Part shown: positions 33,935-42,425 of the stretch, piece by piece
Layout of the letters: each line of letters starts with the position of its first letter
Position numbering within the stretch: position 1 is the first letter of the stretch
Assembly (NCBI GenBank): GCA_020725465.1
Contig: DYEY01000061.1
Location: 1 to 64,000, forward strand
Length of the DNA: 64,000 nucleotides
Source: Dethiobacter sp.
GTDB lineage: Bacteria > Bacillota > Dethiobacteria > Dethiobacterales > Dethiobacteraceae
Direction: 5' to 3'
Notes under the pieces: model-generated
What the model saw: the letters and a program-made list of their open reading frames with translations, nothing else
Database searches by the model: none
What the model was told of the DNA's origin: nothing
Translations under genes and position numbers: made by a program

Positions 33935-36900
33935 TCAATAACAATGCGTCTTGCGGTCCCGCAGCTCCGCCTGCTTGGCGCCGTTGAAACGCTCCTCGGT
34001 GGACAGGTAACCGGTTATCCGCCTGATACGGCGGATATGCCCGCCGCCGCAGCCGGGGCAGTCCCCATTGATGATCCCGCTGTAGCCGCAGCTGTAGCAC
34101 TCGTCAATGGAGTAGTTGATGCCGCCGTACCCGATATCCGAAGCGGCCATATGCCGGACAATGTCCTCCACCGCTTCGTAGTTGGCGCCCGGCGGCGAGC
34201 CAAGCTCCACGTAGGAAATATGGCCGGCGTTGCAGTACCGGTGATATTCTCCTTCGATGCTCAGCTTGTCGAACAGAGACATATAATAGTTGACCGGGAT
34301 ATGGAAGGAGTTGGTATAGTACTCCTTGCTGGTGACTTCGGGAATAATGCCGAAAATTTCGCGGTCCTGAGACACAAAGCGGCCCGCGAGCCCTTCCGCC
34401 GGAGTGGCCACCACCACGAAGTTTAAGTCAAACTCATCGGAAAACTGCTCCATCCGCCTGGCGATATGCGAAATTATCTTCAGGCCCAGCTCCTGCGCTT
34501 CCCGGTCTTCGCCGTGGTGGCGGCCCGTCAGGACTTTCAGCGTTTCAGCCAGACCAATGAAACCAACCGCCAGGGTGCCGTTCTTGATAACCTCCCTGAT
34601 GGGGTCATCGGGCTTTAAGTTTTCCGAACCCATATAGAGCTTTTGCCCCATCAGGAAAGGCAGGTCCCGTGCCCTGAGGTTGCCCAGGATCTCGAAACGG
34701 TGCAGCAGCTGCCGGGCCGCCAGCCGCAGCAGCCTGTCCAGATCGACGAAGAAAAGGTTGACGTCGCGCGCCTGCAGCGCCAGGCGCGGCAGGTTCAGGG
34801 AGACGGGGGCGATATTACCCCTTCCGGCTGAAACTTCGGCGCCGTGACGGTTGCCGATAACCCTGGTGCGGCAACCCATATAGGCTACCTCATCGCCAAA
34901 CCGCCTGTTAAATGAAGCGTCCATAAAGCTGAAAGTGGGGTTCAGCCGGCGCGCCGATACTTTGAGCGCCTGCTGGAAAAGGTCAAAGTTGGGGTCGCCG
35001 GGGTTGAAGTTGACCCCTTCCATAACCCTGAATACCAGGTTGGGGAAAATGGGGCTCTCCCCGTTGCCAAGGCCGCGCTCGAAGGCGCGGAGGACGGATC
35101 GGGTCACCGCCCTCCCCGCTTCGCTGGTATCGGTGCCAAGGTTGATGCTGGAAAAAGGCACCTGCGCCCCCGCCCGTGAGTTATGAACAAAAATGCCTTC
35201 GCAGGTCAGGAAGTTTTCGTTTTCCGCCACAGATATGTCGTAAACATATTCTTCAAAAGGCTCTTCAACCAGCTCTTTTACCTGCACGGGCCACAGGCGG
35301 AGCGACCGGCGAATAGTAGCCAGGAGAGCATTCATCCTGCGGTTTTTTTCAAGTATGCAACGAGCCCAGTCCATAACCAGCGCAGGACTCTGGCATTTAT
35401 TATCTATTCTGCTTCCGGTTTGCCCGTTAACCGTCTCCGGCAGGAAGAACCGCTGCAGCATATCCCGGTAAGGATAAAAAACCGGCAGGTATTTGCTGAA
35501 GCGGGGCAGCACTTTTTGGGTGAGCTTTCTTTGCAGGTGATACTTTTCTGTGGTTTTTACCACCGGCAATGACTCTGCCAGTTGCTTAAACCAGAATTCG
35601 CTGCTGCACAGCTTTTCCAGCATGCTTTTTTCTTCGGCAGAAAGTATACGGCTTTCGAGGTCTGCAACCAAGTTTTCCAGGTAATCGGGCTTAATACGGT
35701 AGTTGCCGGCATTTTTGCAATGGAGCCCGTAAACTTCTTTTATTAACGGCCGCAGGTACTCATAGTCATAAGGCGTCTGCTCTGTAGGTGCAAGGACAGC
35801 CCTGTCCAGCCGCTCTCCCTTGCCGCCGCCGTAGTATCCTCCCACGGCAACAAGATAGCGGTTGCGGGCGGATGCATACTGGCTTTGCGGTACCGCCTCG
35901 CGCAAGGAAACAGGAATACCAAGTTTGCAGAAAAGCAGCTGCAAGCCATCTCTCAGTTCCCTGGAGACAGTACCGGCCACCACACGGTTTTGGCCTACCG
36001 TGCCGTCACCTGACAGGTAGCCATCCAGAAAAGCACGCACTACCTCACCGGCTGCAAAGAACAGCTCGGATGGCACACGCTTTTGGGCCGCGCCACGCCC
36101 GCACCGGTCAGCCAGAAAAGCGGTAAAACGCCGGCCTACGTTACAGGCCAGATCTCTTGTTTTGCCTTTGGCTGTACGGAGCCGTACCGAAAAGCCGGGG
36201 TGGACCTGCCTGAGCAAACCGGCAGCCTCTTCTTCCAGGCCCTGATCAAAAAGGGCGAGGTAAAGCGTGGAACCATCAACTGAGCCCCCCGCCACATACA
36301 TACCCATCAGCTTGGCCAAAGCCGGGGTAAGTCGCAGCTTGTTCAGATCATGCCTGGAGTGCGGGTAGCCTGTCAGGTCAAACACTATCTCCTCTTTTTC
36401 CAAAGACAGTTCGCGCGGCACCAGGGCGCGTTTCAGGAAAGACGGAGCCGCAGTCCTTATTTCCCCCGCCTCACCCATAGTCATAACAGAATGGTTGTCG
36501 GTAACGGTAACTTTCTGCCCGGACTTCAGCTTAATCCGGTATAACTTGTTTACATTTTTATGTTTAATTGAAGCAGTTATATCCTTCAGTTCGGTCGCAC
36601 CCGAAGCATAGTTAACACTCAGCGCCTGGAAGCGTCCTTCCTCAAACCGCTCGTGGAATTCCGACATGCTGATTGTGGAGAAGTGGCCGGTTTCCTTGTC
36701 GAGCACCCAGATCCTCTCCCTGCCGCTCAGGGAGTGCATGGTATTAAGGTTATATATAAGCCCTTCCATGGCCTGGAATATTTCTTCCTCATCGGGCTTT
36801 GACGGCATGGTGTCAATAACCTCAGCCATGGACCGGTCAAAATGGGGGAAGCTCTGGCCGCCGAACATGTCGTTCTGGTTGCTCTGAAGAATGATGGCCG

Positions 36901-37513
36901 CCTGCGCCGCCGCGGAAGAGATGCGCTTGGGCGGACGGATATAACCGTAGCCGGTATTGAATCCTTCCCGCAGCAGGCGGCTGAGGTCTATCTGCAGGCA
37001 GTTTAAGGTTTTGCCGTAATAGTCCAGGTCATGGATGTGGAAAGCACCGGAAGTGTGGGCGTTGGCAAATTCCTCCGGCAGCAGGTTAGTCAGGTAATAG
37101 CGCTTGCTGGCCGCCATGGCGATCTGGAGCATCTTGGCCGACGGCGAGTTGGAAATATTGGCGTTCTCACGGTTCGTCTCCACCAGGATCTCTTTAACCG
37201 TGTCCATCAGGTCCGATTTGCCCTCGCGGATACGGGTGCGGCGGTCCCGGTAGAGGATATAAGCCTTGGCGGTACGGGCGTGACCGTTTTCAATCAGCAC
37301 CTTTTCCACCGCGTCCTGTACTTCTTCCACCGCCGGTATCCTGCCGTTGTAGCCCTGCCCGGCCAGGTAGACCACCACCTGGCTGGTCAGCGCCTCCGCT
37401 ATTTTGCGGTTCTGACCGCCCACCGCCTTGGCCGCCTTCATAATCGCCTCGGTAATCTTTTCGGCGTCGAAAGGCACAACCCGACCGTCTCGCTTTCTGA
37501 TTTCCACAAACAT
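33935..37513 (-). CDS. nrdD: Anaerobic ribonucleoside-triphosphate reductase with intein
   Basis: Class III reductase precursor, 1192 aa; after removal of a 518-aa intein the enzyme would be 674 aa. An N-terminal ATP cone (about 1-95, IRKRDGRVVPFDAEKITEAIMKA) senses dATP/ATP. TLNCLQIDL carries a conserved cysteine of the catalytic barrel. The C-terminal zinc site has C1139, C1142, C1152 and C1155, and the glycyl-radical residue is G1168 in RITGYL. The two exteins join to give NTMH-SRAGAQVPFSSINLG, a highly conserved NrdD motif. ATG 37513 follows GGAGG. It lies between nrdR and nrdG. Confidence 0.96.
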   Translation of the reverse strand: MFVEIRKRDGRVVPFDAEKITEAIMKAAKAVGGQNRKIAEALTSQVVVYLAGQGYNGRIPAVEEVQDAVEKVLIENGHARTAKAYILYRDRRTRIREGKSDLMDTVKEILVETNRENANISNSPSAKMLQIAMAASKRYYLTNLLPEEFANAHTSGAFHIHDLDYYGKTLNCLQIDLSRLLREGFNTGYGYIRPPKRISSAAAQAAIILQSNQNDMFGGQSFPHFDRSMAEVIDTMPSKPDEEEIFQAMEGLIYNLNTMHSLSGRERIWVLDKETGHFSTISMSEFHERFEEGRFQALSVNYASGATELKDITASIKHKNVNKLYRIKLKSGQKVTVTDNHSVMTMGEAGEIRTAAPSFLKRALVPRELSLEKEEIVFDLTGYPHSRHDLNKLRLTPALAKLMGMYVAGGSVDGSTLYLALFDQGLEEEAAGLLRQVHPGFSVRLRTAKGKTRDLACNVGRRFTAFLADRCGRGAAQKRVPSELFFAAGEVVRAFLDGYLSGDGTVGQNRVVAGTVSRELRDGLQLLFCKLGIPVSLREAVPQSQYASARNRYLVAVGGYYGGGKGERLDRAVLAPTEQTPYDYEYLRPLIKEVYGLHCKNAGNYRIKPDYLENLVADLESRILSAEEKSMLEKLCSSEFWFKQLAESLPVVKTTEKYHLQRKLTQKVLPRFSKYLPVFYPYRDMLQRFFLPETVNGQTGSRIDNKCQSPALVMDWARCILEKNRRMNALLATIRRSLRLWPVQVKELVEEPFEEYVYDISVAENENFLTCEGIFVHNSRAGAQVPFSSINLGTDTSEAGRAVTRSVLRAFERGLGNGESPIFPNLVFRVMEGVNFNPGDPNFDLFQQALKVSARRLNPTFSFMDASFNRRFGDEVAYMGCRTRVIGNRHGAEVSAGRGNIAPVSLNLPRLALQARDVNLFFVDLDRLLRLAARQLLHRFEILGNLRARDLPFLMGQKLYMGSENLKPDDPIREVIKNGTLAVGFIGLAETLKVLTGRHHGEDREAQELGLKIISHIARRMEQFSDEFDLNFVVVATPAEGLAGRFVSQDREIFGIIPEVTSKEYYTNSFHIPVNYYMSLFDKLSIEGEYHRYCNAGHISYVELGSPPGANYEAVEDIVRHMAASDIGYGGINYSIDECYSCGYSGIINGDCPGCGGGHIRRIRRITGYLSTEERFNGAKQAELRDRKTHCY
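35180..36733 (-). other. Intein in NrdD (residues 261-778)
   Basis: A protein-splicing element of 518 residues. It begins with Ser261 (block A, SLSGRERIWVLD), has the block B TxxH motif T338-D-N-H341, and ends with block F/G YVYDISVAENENFLTCEGIFVHN (H777, N778) before the +1 residue Ser779, so all splicing residues are present. The central part is a LAGLIDADG-type endonuclease: block C KLMGMYVAGGSV (402-412) and block E FLDGYLSGDG (495-504). In block C a glycine stands where the acidic catalytic residue (AEG/ADG) is expected, so cleavage is probably impaired while splicing should work. Confidence 0.95.
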
Positions 37514-37533
37514 ACTTCCTCCGCCTCCTGTAG

Positions 37534-37989
37534 CTATTCTCTTTTTGTCATCTTGGCCAGAACTTTATTAAAATCATCTATATCCCTGAACTTGTGGTAA
37601 ACCGAGGCGAACCTGACATAAGCCACCTCGTCGATGTCCCGCAGTTTGGCCAGTACCCGCTGGCCTATCTCATCGGAGGCCACTTCCTGGTAAAAGCTGT
37701 TCCTGAGCTCCCGCTCCAGCTCGTCCACCAGTGCCTCAAAAGTACTTAAAGGTATCTTTTGCTTCCCGCCGGCGTATATCAGCCCTTTCAGGATCTTGCC
37801 GCGGTCAAAAAGTTGCCTGCTGCCGTCTCTTTTTACCACAATCAGGGGGCCCTCTTCCAGTTTCTCGTAGGTGGTGAACCGCTTGTCGCAGGCAGTGCAC
37901 TCCCGCCTCCTGCGGATGGCGCTGCCTTCGTCTATGGAGCGGGAATCCATCACCCGGCTTTCCACACAACCACAGAAAGGACATTTCAC
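37534..37989 (-). CDS. nrdR: Transcriptional repressor NrdR
   Basis: 151 aa. A zinc ribbon (CPFCG...CTACDKRF) and an ATP cone (about 49-139, IVVKRDGSRQLFDRGKILKGLIYA) that reads dATP/ATP and controls all ribonucleotide reductase genes. GTG 37989 follows GGAGG by 8 nt. It heads the nrdR-nrdD-nrdG group and has two NrdR boxes in its own promoter, so the operon should be self-repressed when dATP is plentiful. Confidence 0.97.
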   Translation of the reverse strand: MKCPFCGCVESRVMDSRSIDEGSAIRRRRECTACDKRFTTYEKLEEGPLIVVKRDGSRQLFDRGKILKGLIYAGGKQKIPLSTFEALVDELERELRNSFYQEVASDEIGQRVLAKLRDIDEVAYVRFASVYHKFRDIDDFNKVLAKMTKRE

Positions 37990-38007
37990 CGGGCCCGCCT
38001 CCTTGCA

Positions 38008-38060
38008 ACACTATATATAGTATTGGAATAATTATACTATATCAAGATATAGTATGTCAA
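38008..38060 (-). promoter_or_regulatory. nrdR promoter with two NrdR boxes
   Basis: TTGACA (38055-38060) and TATAAT (38031-38036), 18 bp apart on the minus strand. Box 1 (38008-38023, ACACTATATATAGTAT) lies over the start point and box 2 (38040-38055, TATCAAGATATAGTAT) between -35 and -10. Both keep the key C-A-AT-T-G positions of the 16-bp NrdR consensus, and their centres are 32 bp apart, about three helical turns, as known for NrdR. Confidence 0.93.
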
Positions 38061-38090
38061 AATAAAAAATACCGCCGGTGGCGGTATTTT
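38060..38090 (-). terminator. Intrinsic terminator after ylmC
   Basis: AATACCGCC (38068-38076) pairs with GGCGGTATT (38080-38088); the minus-strand 3' side runs into TTTTTTATT. It closes the gene at 38111 just before the nrdR promoter. Confidence 0.85.
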
Positions 38091-38110
38091 ACCAACAAAA
38101 GGATAAATTT

Positions 38111-38365
38111 TCAGCGGCTGTGGTACAGCGGTCCGGGCAGATCCACCAGGATGGTATCCACCCCTATTTTTACTATGTTGGCCCAGGGTATCACATAATC
38201 CCGCCCGCCGCCAAACAGCCCGAACAGGCGGCCTGTGCCGGGCACTACGATAGCCGTAACCCTGCCGTTTTCCAAATCCAGGTCCAGGTCGCAGATATTC
38301 CCCAGGCGCCTGCCGTCCACAACATTTATCACATCCCTGTTGCGCAAATCGGAAATTTTAATCAT
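38111..38365 (-). CDS. PRC-barrel protein of the YlmC/YmxH family
   Basis: 84 aa. The PRC-barrel fold of this family is seen as IKISDLRNRDVINVVDGRRLGNICDLDLDLENGRVTAIVVPG and RDYVIPWANIVKIGVDTILVD. YlmC lies near sigG and YmxH near other sporulation genes in Bacillus; function unknown. ATG 38365 has AGAGGTG upstream. Confidence 0.85.
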   Translation of the reverse strand: MIKISDLRNRDVINVVDGRRLGNICDLDLDLENGRVTAIVVPGTGRLFGLFGGGRDYVIPWANIVKIGVDTILVDLPGPLYHSR

Positions 38366-38444
38366 AGTGCACCTCTTTTTTTTACCTGCTGTTTTCCTCC
38401 GCGGTAACAGTATATGAATCACCTGTACCAAAGCAGGACAGCTA

Positions 38445-38474
38445 AAAACAAAAAACTCCCCCGGCAGGGAGTTT
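38445..38474 (-). terminator. Intrinsic terminator after the 66-aa membrane protein gene
   Basis: ACTCCC (38455-38460) and GGGAGT (38467-38472) form a stem followed on the minus strand by a run of T residues. Confidence 0.8.
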
Positions 38475-38490
38475 TACTGCAGCCCGGTCT

Positions 38491-38691
38491 TCAGGGGAGC
38501 AGGCCGGTGGCGGGAGCCAGCCGGCGGTAGTAGACCTGGCCGTCCACTTCACGGACCTCAGTCACTCTGACCAGGTTCTGCTGGTTGAAAGCCTGGACAG
38601 CCCGGCCGGCAGGAGACAGGAAGAAAAGGGACAGCACGCCAAGGCAAAGCAGCAGGCCTGCTCCGGCACGTACAAACCACATCCTTTTCAT
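38491..38691 (-). CDS. Hypothetical 66-aa exported or membrane protein
   Basis: I do not recognise this protein. It has a single hydrophobic N-terminal segment (MWFVRAGAGLLLCLGVLSLFFLSPAG) and a short polar tail (LVRVTEVREVDGQVYYRRL). ATG 38691 has AGGAGG 8 nt upstream. It starts 12 nt after the sigG stop and has its own terminator, so it is probably co-transcribed with sigG in the forespore. It is GC-typical of the region. Confidence 0.7.
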   Translation of the reverse strand: MKRMWFVRAGAGLLLCLGVLSLFFLSPAGRAVQAFNQQNLVRVTEVREVDGQVYYRRLAPATGLLP

Positions 38692-38703
38692 CCGTGTCAC
38701 CTC

Positions 38704-39477
38704 CTACTGCACATGCTTGCGCAGGTGATTCAGGGCCGCCTTCTCCAGGCGGGACACCTGGGCCTGCGAAATACCGATTTCCTCGGCCACTTCCATCTGC
38801 GTTTTACCCCGGTAGAACCTTAGGGTAAGGATCAGTTTCTCCCGCTCGTTCAGTTTGTGCAAAGCTTCCTTGATGGCCAGCACCTCAAGCCATTTTTCAT
38901 CCTGGTTCTTCTCGTCGGAAATCTGGTCCATCACAAAAATGGGATCGCCGCCATCATGGTAGATTGGTTCAAACAGGGAAACCGGTTCCTGGATGGCGTC
39001 CAGCGCATAAACTATATCTTCACGCCGCAGGTTCAGCTCCCCGGCTATTTCGCTGATATTGGGCTCACGGCCAAAGCGGTTGGCCAGGGTGTCGCGCACC
39101 TGCAGGACTTTATAGGCTATGTCCCGCAGCGACCTTGATACCCGTATCGGGTTGTTGTCACGGAGATAACGGCGGATTTCACCGATAATCATCGGTACCG
39201 CGTACGTGGAGAATTTGACGTTCTGGGACAGGTCAAAATTGTCTATGGCCTTGATCAGGCCGATACAGCCCACCTGGAACAGGTCGTCCACGTATTCACC
39301 CCGGTTGTTGAACCGCTGAATCACGCTCAGGACCAGCCGCAGGTTGCCGTTAACCAGTTTCTCCCTGGCAGACTCGTCTCCCTCGCGCAGGCGGGTAAAA
39401 AGACGGCGCATTTCTTCGTTCTTCAGCACAGGCAGTTTGGCGGTATTGACACCGCAAATTTCCACCTTGTTGATCAC
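38704..39477 (-). CDS. sigG: RNA polymerase sporulation sigma factor SigG
   Basis: Late forespore sigma factor, 257 aa. The N-terminus MINKVEICGVNTAKLPVLKNEEM is diagnostic of SigG. Region 2 is NLRLVLSVIQRFNNRGEYVDDLFQVGCIGLIKAIDNFD and region 4 is MEVAEEIGISQAQVSRLEKAALNHLRKHV. The start is GTG 39477 after GGAAGGGG. The 140-nt gap to sigE contains GTATA-type elements that could be a forespore promoter, though no clear -10 is seen. Confidence 0.97.
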   Translation of the reverse strand: MINKVEICGVNTAKLPVLKNEEMRRLFTRLREGDESAREKLVNGNLRLVLSVIQRFNNRGEYVDDLFQVGCIGLIKAIDNFDLSQNVKFSTYAVPMIIGEIRRYLRDNNPIRVSRSLRDIAYKVLQVRDTLANRFGREPNISEIAGELNLRREDIVYALDAIQEPVSLFEPIYHDGGDPIFVMDQISDEKNQDEKWLEVLAIKEALHKLNEREKLILTLRFYRGKTQMEVAEEIGISQAQVSRLEKAALNHLRKHVQ

Positions 39478-39617
39478 GCCGTTGCCCCTTCCGGTATTTT
39501 TTGGCCAGCATAAAAACCGGTATGCTGTATAACTGCAGTATTTGCCTCGTTATTTGTTTTTATACAGCACAAAACATGCGTGATCTGCCTTGTCGTGGCT
39601 GTATTGCCTTTTTTCCC

Positions 39618-40346
39618 CTATTCCATCTTTTTTATTTCTTTTTTCAGCCGCTTGATTATCCTTTTCTCCAGGCGCGAAATATATGACTGGGAAATACCGA
39701 GCATCACAGCCACTTCTTTTTGAGTTCTCTCATTTTGGCCAAGCAGGCCAAACCTGAGCTCCATAATCTTTTTCTCCCGCCGGTTCAGCTTCTCCATAGC
39801 GGTGTAGAGCAGCTTTCTTTCCACCTCTGCTTCCAGGTTTTTAAGCACCAGGTCGCTTTCCGTGCCCAGCACATCGGACAAAAGCAGCTCGTTGCCGTCC
39901 CAGTCCACGTTCAGCGGTTCGTCAAAGGACACCTCAGCCTTGACTTTATTGTTGCGGCGCAGGAACATGAGAATCTCATTTTCAATGCACTTGGAAGCAT
40001 AAGTGGCCAGCTTGATGTTTTTGTGGGGGTCAAAAGTATTAACCGCTTTGATCAGGCCGATGGTGCCAATGGAAACCAGGTCATCCACAAAAATGCCGGT
40101 ATTCTCGAATTTGCGCGCGATGTAGACCACCAGGCGCAGGTTTCTTTCGATCAGGACGGTCTTTACCGCCTTGTCGCCGCGCTTAAGCTTATCCAGGAGG
40201 TAACTTTCTTCGTCCTGAGACAGGGGAGGCGGCAGTGTTTCCGGGCTGCCCACGTAAAAAACTTCGGGCAGGAACGCCAGACCAAACCGCTGAAGTATTT
40301 TCAGGTGAAGCAGGCGAAGCTCCAGTTTAAGGTGTCCGGGCTTCAA
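39618..40346 (-). CDS. sigE: RNA polymerase sporulation sigma factor SigE (pro-form)
   Basis: Mother-cell sigma factor, 242 aa, with an N-terminal pro-sequence (about the first 30 residues, up to [19 protein letters not shown]) that SpoIIGA removes. Region 2: [38 protein letters not shown]; region 4: [31 protein letters not shown] 40346 follows GGGAGG. It lies 12 nt after spoIIGA, the usual operon. Confidence 0.97.
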   Translation of the reverse strand: MKPGHLKLELRLLHLKILQRFGLAFLPEVFYVGSPETLPPPLSQDEESYLLDKLKRGDKAVKTVLIERNLRLVVYIARKFENTGIFVDDLVSIGTIGLIKAVNTFDPHKNIKLATYASKCIENEILMFLRRNNKVKAEVSFDEPLNVDWDGNELLLSDVLGTESDLVLKNLEAEVERKLLYTAMEKLNRREKKIMELRFGLLGQNERTQKEVAVMLGISQSYISRLEKRIIKRLKKEIKKME

Positions 40347-40358
40347 AATTCCACCTCC

Positions 40359-41240
40359 CTATTGTTCCAGCACAGCAGGGTTAACCAGCGCTTCCACGTC
40401 GCCATCAAAGGAAAGCTCCCTGGCGCTGATGGCAACCGGTACATCCTGCAGCGGTTGTCGCCTGCCCCCGTCCACCAGCCACAAGGCGTCCGGGCGGAAT
40501 GTAACCAGCATGCCGCTTTCCTGCAGGGTACGGTAGGGCACCACGCCGAAATCACCTGTGTTTTCCACCAAACCCAGCGCTGCAACCGGGTCCCGGCCTG
40601 ACCGGTAGGCCTCCCGGAGGGGTTCGGGCAAAAAGGGGAGGAGCGGACGGAAACTTACGATACAGAGAGGCCGGCCCAGGACAGGGTCACGCAGGTTATT
40701 CCCGGTGTCAAGCAGTGCCGGCACCATAACCTCACCCTGCCTGCCGCACACCAGCAGCTGGCAACACAGCTGTTTGCGGACACGCTTCTTTTCCAGAAAA
40801 CGCCAGACACCCGCGGCTATCCCGGTCACCGCCAAAACTCCAAGCAGCAATGTCCCCGGGCGCGGCGGGCTCAGGTAGTACACACCGCCGCTGACCGTTA
40901 CCGCGGTCACCCCGCCAAGATGCAGCGCAAACACCGCGCCCCCCAGTAAAAAAGAGCAAAGAAAAAAAACACCGCACAGACGCAGCAGCTCCACCACACG
41001 ATGCGGTCTGAAAGTATAGGCGACAATAAGCAGTGATACCAAAATTTTGGCAACGGGAGAAACCGCCCACCGCCAGGCCGGTAAAAACAGCACCAGGCTG
41101 TAAAGTGAAGCCAATAAACCTCCTGCCAGCAGGCGTAACAATCCTGTCCTCCTTGCCGCCAGGCCGGCGCATAGAAAGAGCAGAAAAGTATTGATCATAA
41201 AATTGAGCGCCAGGAGGTCCTCCACATACAAGTTATTCAC
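40359..41240 (-). CDS. spoIIGA: Sigma-E processing aspartic protease SpoIIGA
   Basis: 293 aa. The N-terminal half has five or so membrane segments (VEDLLALNFMINTFLLFL onward) and the C-terminal half is an aspartic protease domain with the active site ALLDTGNNLRDPV. It cleaves pro-SigE after signalling from the forespore. The start is GTG 41240 with a poor ribosome-binding site. No clear Spo0A box was found in the 103 nt before it. Confidence 0.95.
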   Translation of the reverse strand: MNNLYVEDLLALNFMINTFLLFLCAGLAARRTGLLRLLAGGLLASLYSLVLFLPAWRWAVSPVAKILVSLLIVAYTFRPHRVVELLRLCGVFFLCSFLLGGAVFALHLGGVTAVTVSGGVYYLSPPRPGTLLLGVLAVTGIAAGVWRFLEKKRVRKQLCCQLLVCGRQGEVMVPALLDTGNNLRDPVLGRPLCIVSFRPLLPFLPEPLREAYRSGRDPVAALGLVENTGDFGVVPYRTLQESGMLVTFRPDALWLVDGGRRQPLQDVPVAISARELSFDGDVEALVNPAVLEQ

Positions 41241-41304
41241 CTGCCGGGTATGGACAAACCGTTAATATATATTCTTCTTCCGCCGCATATATGCCAAAAA
41301 AAAT

Positions 41305-41331
41305 CTTGGGGTCAGGTTTCAACTTTTAAAC
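41305..41331 (+). repeat. Possible dispersed-repeat remnant between ftsZ and spoIIGA
   Basis: A GGGGTCAGGTTTCAACTTTT-like segment resembles, from memory, short repeats dispersed in clostridial genomes near IS200-like transposases. Only one copy is in the window, so the identification is weak. Confidence 0.3.
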
Positions 41332-41343
41332 TGGCAACCGGCG

Positions 41344-42396
41344 TCATGGTTTCTTGCGGCGCAGAAAAGCGGGGATGTCGATGTCTTCGCCGGGACAGGG
41401 CCTCTGGGCCAGATCTGCCATCAGGTGCCGGCGTTCGCTGGCTCGCTGGTTAAAGCCGGTGGCGATGACGGTGATGCGCACTTCTTCCTGGAGTGATTCG
41501 TCGATAACCGCGCCGAAGATGATGTTGGCGTCCGGGTCGGCGGCATCGGCCACGATGTCAGCCGCGTCATTTACCTCAAACAGGCCGAGGTTGGCTCCGC
41601 CGGTGATGTTTAAAAGCACGCCACGGGCGCCTTCAATGGTGGTTTCCAGGAGCGGGCTGGAAATAGCTTTTTTGGCTGCTTCCACCGCCCTGTTTTCCCC
41701 GCTGGCCACACCGATTCCCATCAGGGCGTCGCCGGTTTCTTTCATAATGGTCTTGATGTCGGCAAAATCCAGGTTGATCAGCCCGGGCACCGCTATCAGG
41801 TCCGAGATGCCCTGCACCCCCTGGCGCAGCACGTCGTCGGCGATGCGGAAAGCTTCCAGGATGGGGGTCCTTTTCTCCACCACCTGCAGCAGGCGGTCGT
41901 TGGGGATGACAATCAACGTGTCTACGTTTTCTTTCAGGTGGATGATGCCTTTTTCCGCCGCCGACATGCGCCGGCGCCCCTCGAAGGTAAACGGCTTTGT
42001 CACCACGGCCACAGTCAGCGCCCCCAGTTCCCTGGCCACGCCGGCTATGACGGGTGCGGCGCCGGTGCCGGTGCCGCCGCCCATGCCGGCGGTAACAAAC
42101 ACCATGTCGGCCCCTTTAAGTACCTGTTTTATTTCTTCCCTGCTTTCTTCCGCGGCGTTCAGCCCGATTTCCGGGTTGGCGCCAGCGCCAAGGCCCTTGG
42201 TCAGCTTCTCCCCGATTTGCAGCTTGCAGTCGGAGCAGGCAAGCGAAAGCGCCTGCACATCGGTATTTACCGCTATAAAGTCCACGCCCTTCAGCCCGGC
42301 GCTGATCATCCGGTTCACCGCGTTGCTGCCGCCACCGCCGACTCCTACCACCTTGATTTGGGCGTACTGTTCCGTTTCAATGTCAAATTCAATCAA
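41344..42396 (-). CDS. ftsZ: Cell division GTPase FtsZ
   Basis: The tubulin-like division ring protein, 350 aa. [14 protein letters not shown] and the tubulin signature [13 protein letters not shown] are intact, as is the T7 region. The C-terminal tail ends [12 protein letters not shown], the docking peptide for FtsA and SepF, both encoded in this window. TTG 42396 follows GGGAGGG. It lies 29 nt after ftsA and is the last dcw gene before spoIIGA. Confidence 0.98.
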   Translation of the reverse strand: MIEFDIETEQYAQIKVVGVGGGGSNAVNRMISAGLKGVDFIAVNTDVQALSLACSDCKLQIGEKLTKGLGAGANPEIGLNAAEESREEIKQVLKGADMVFVTAGMGGGTGTGAAPVIAGVARELGALTVAVVTKPFTFEGRRRMSAAEKGIIHLKENVDTLIVIPNDRLLQVVEKRTPILEAFRIADDVLRQGVQGISDLIAVPGLINLDFADIKTIMKETGDALMGIGVASGENRAVEAAKKAISSPLLETTIEGARGVLLNITGGANLGLFEVNDAADIVADAADPDANIIFGAVIDESLQEEVRITVIATGFNQRASERRHLMADLAQRPCPGEDIDIPAFLRRKKP

Positions 42397-42425
42397 GACA
42401 AGCCCTCCCTCGCTCCGGTCTTTTC

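Noticed and set aside
39478-39617. SigF/SigG-type promoter before sigG
   Set aside because: A GTATA element is present, but no -10 at proper spacing fits the consensus.
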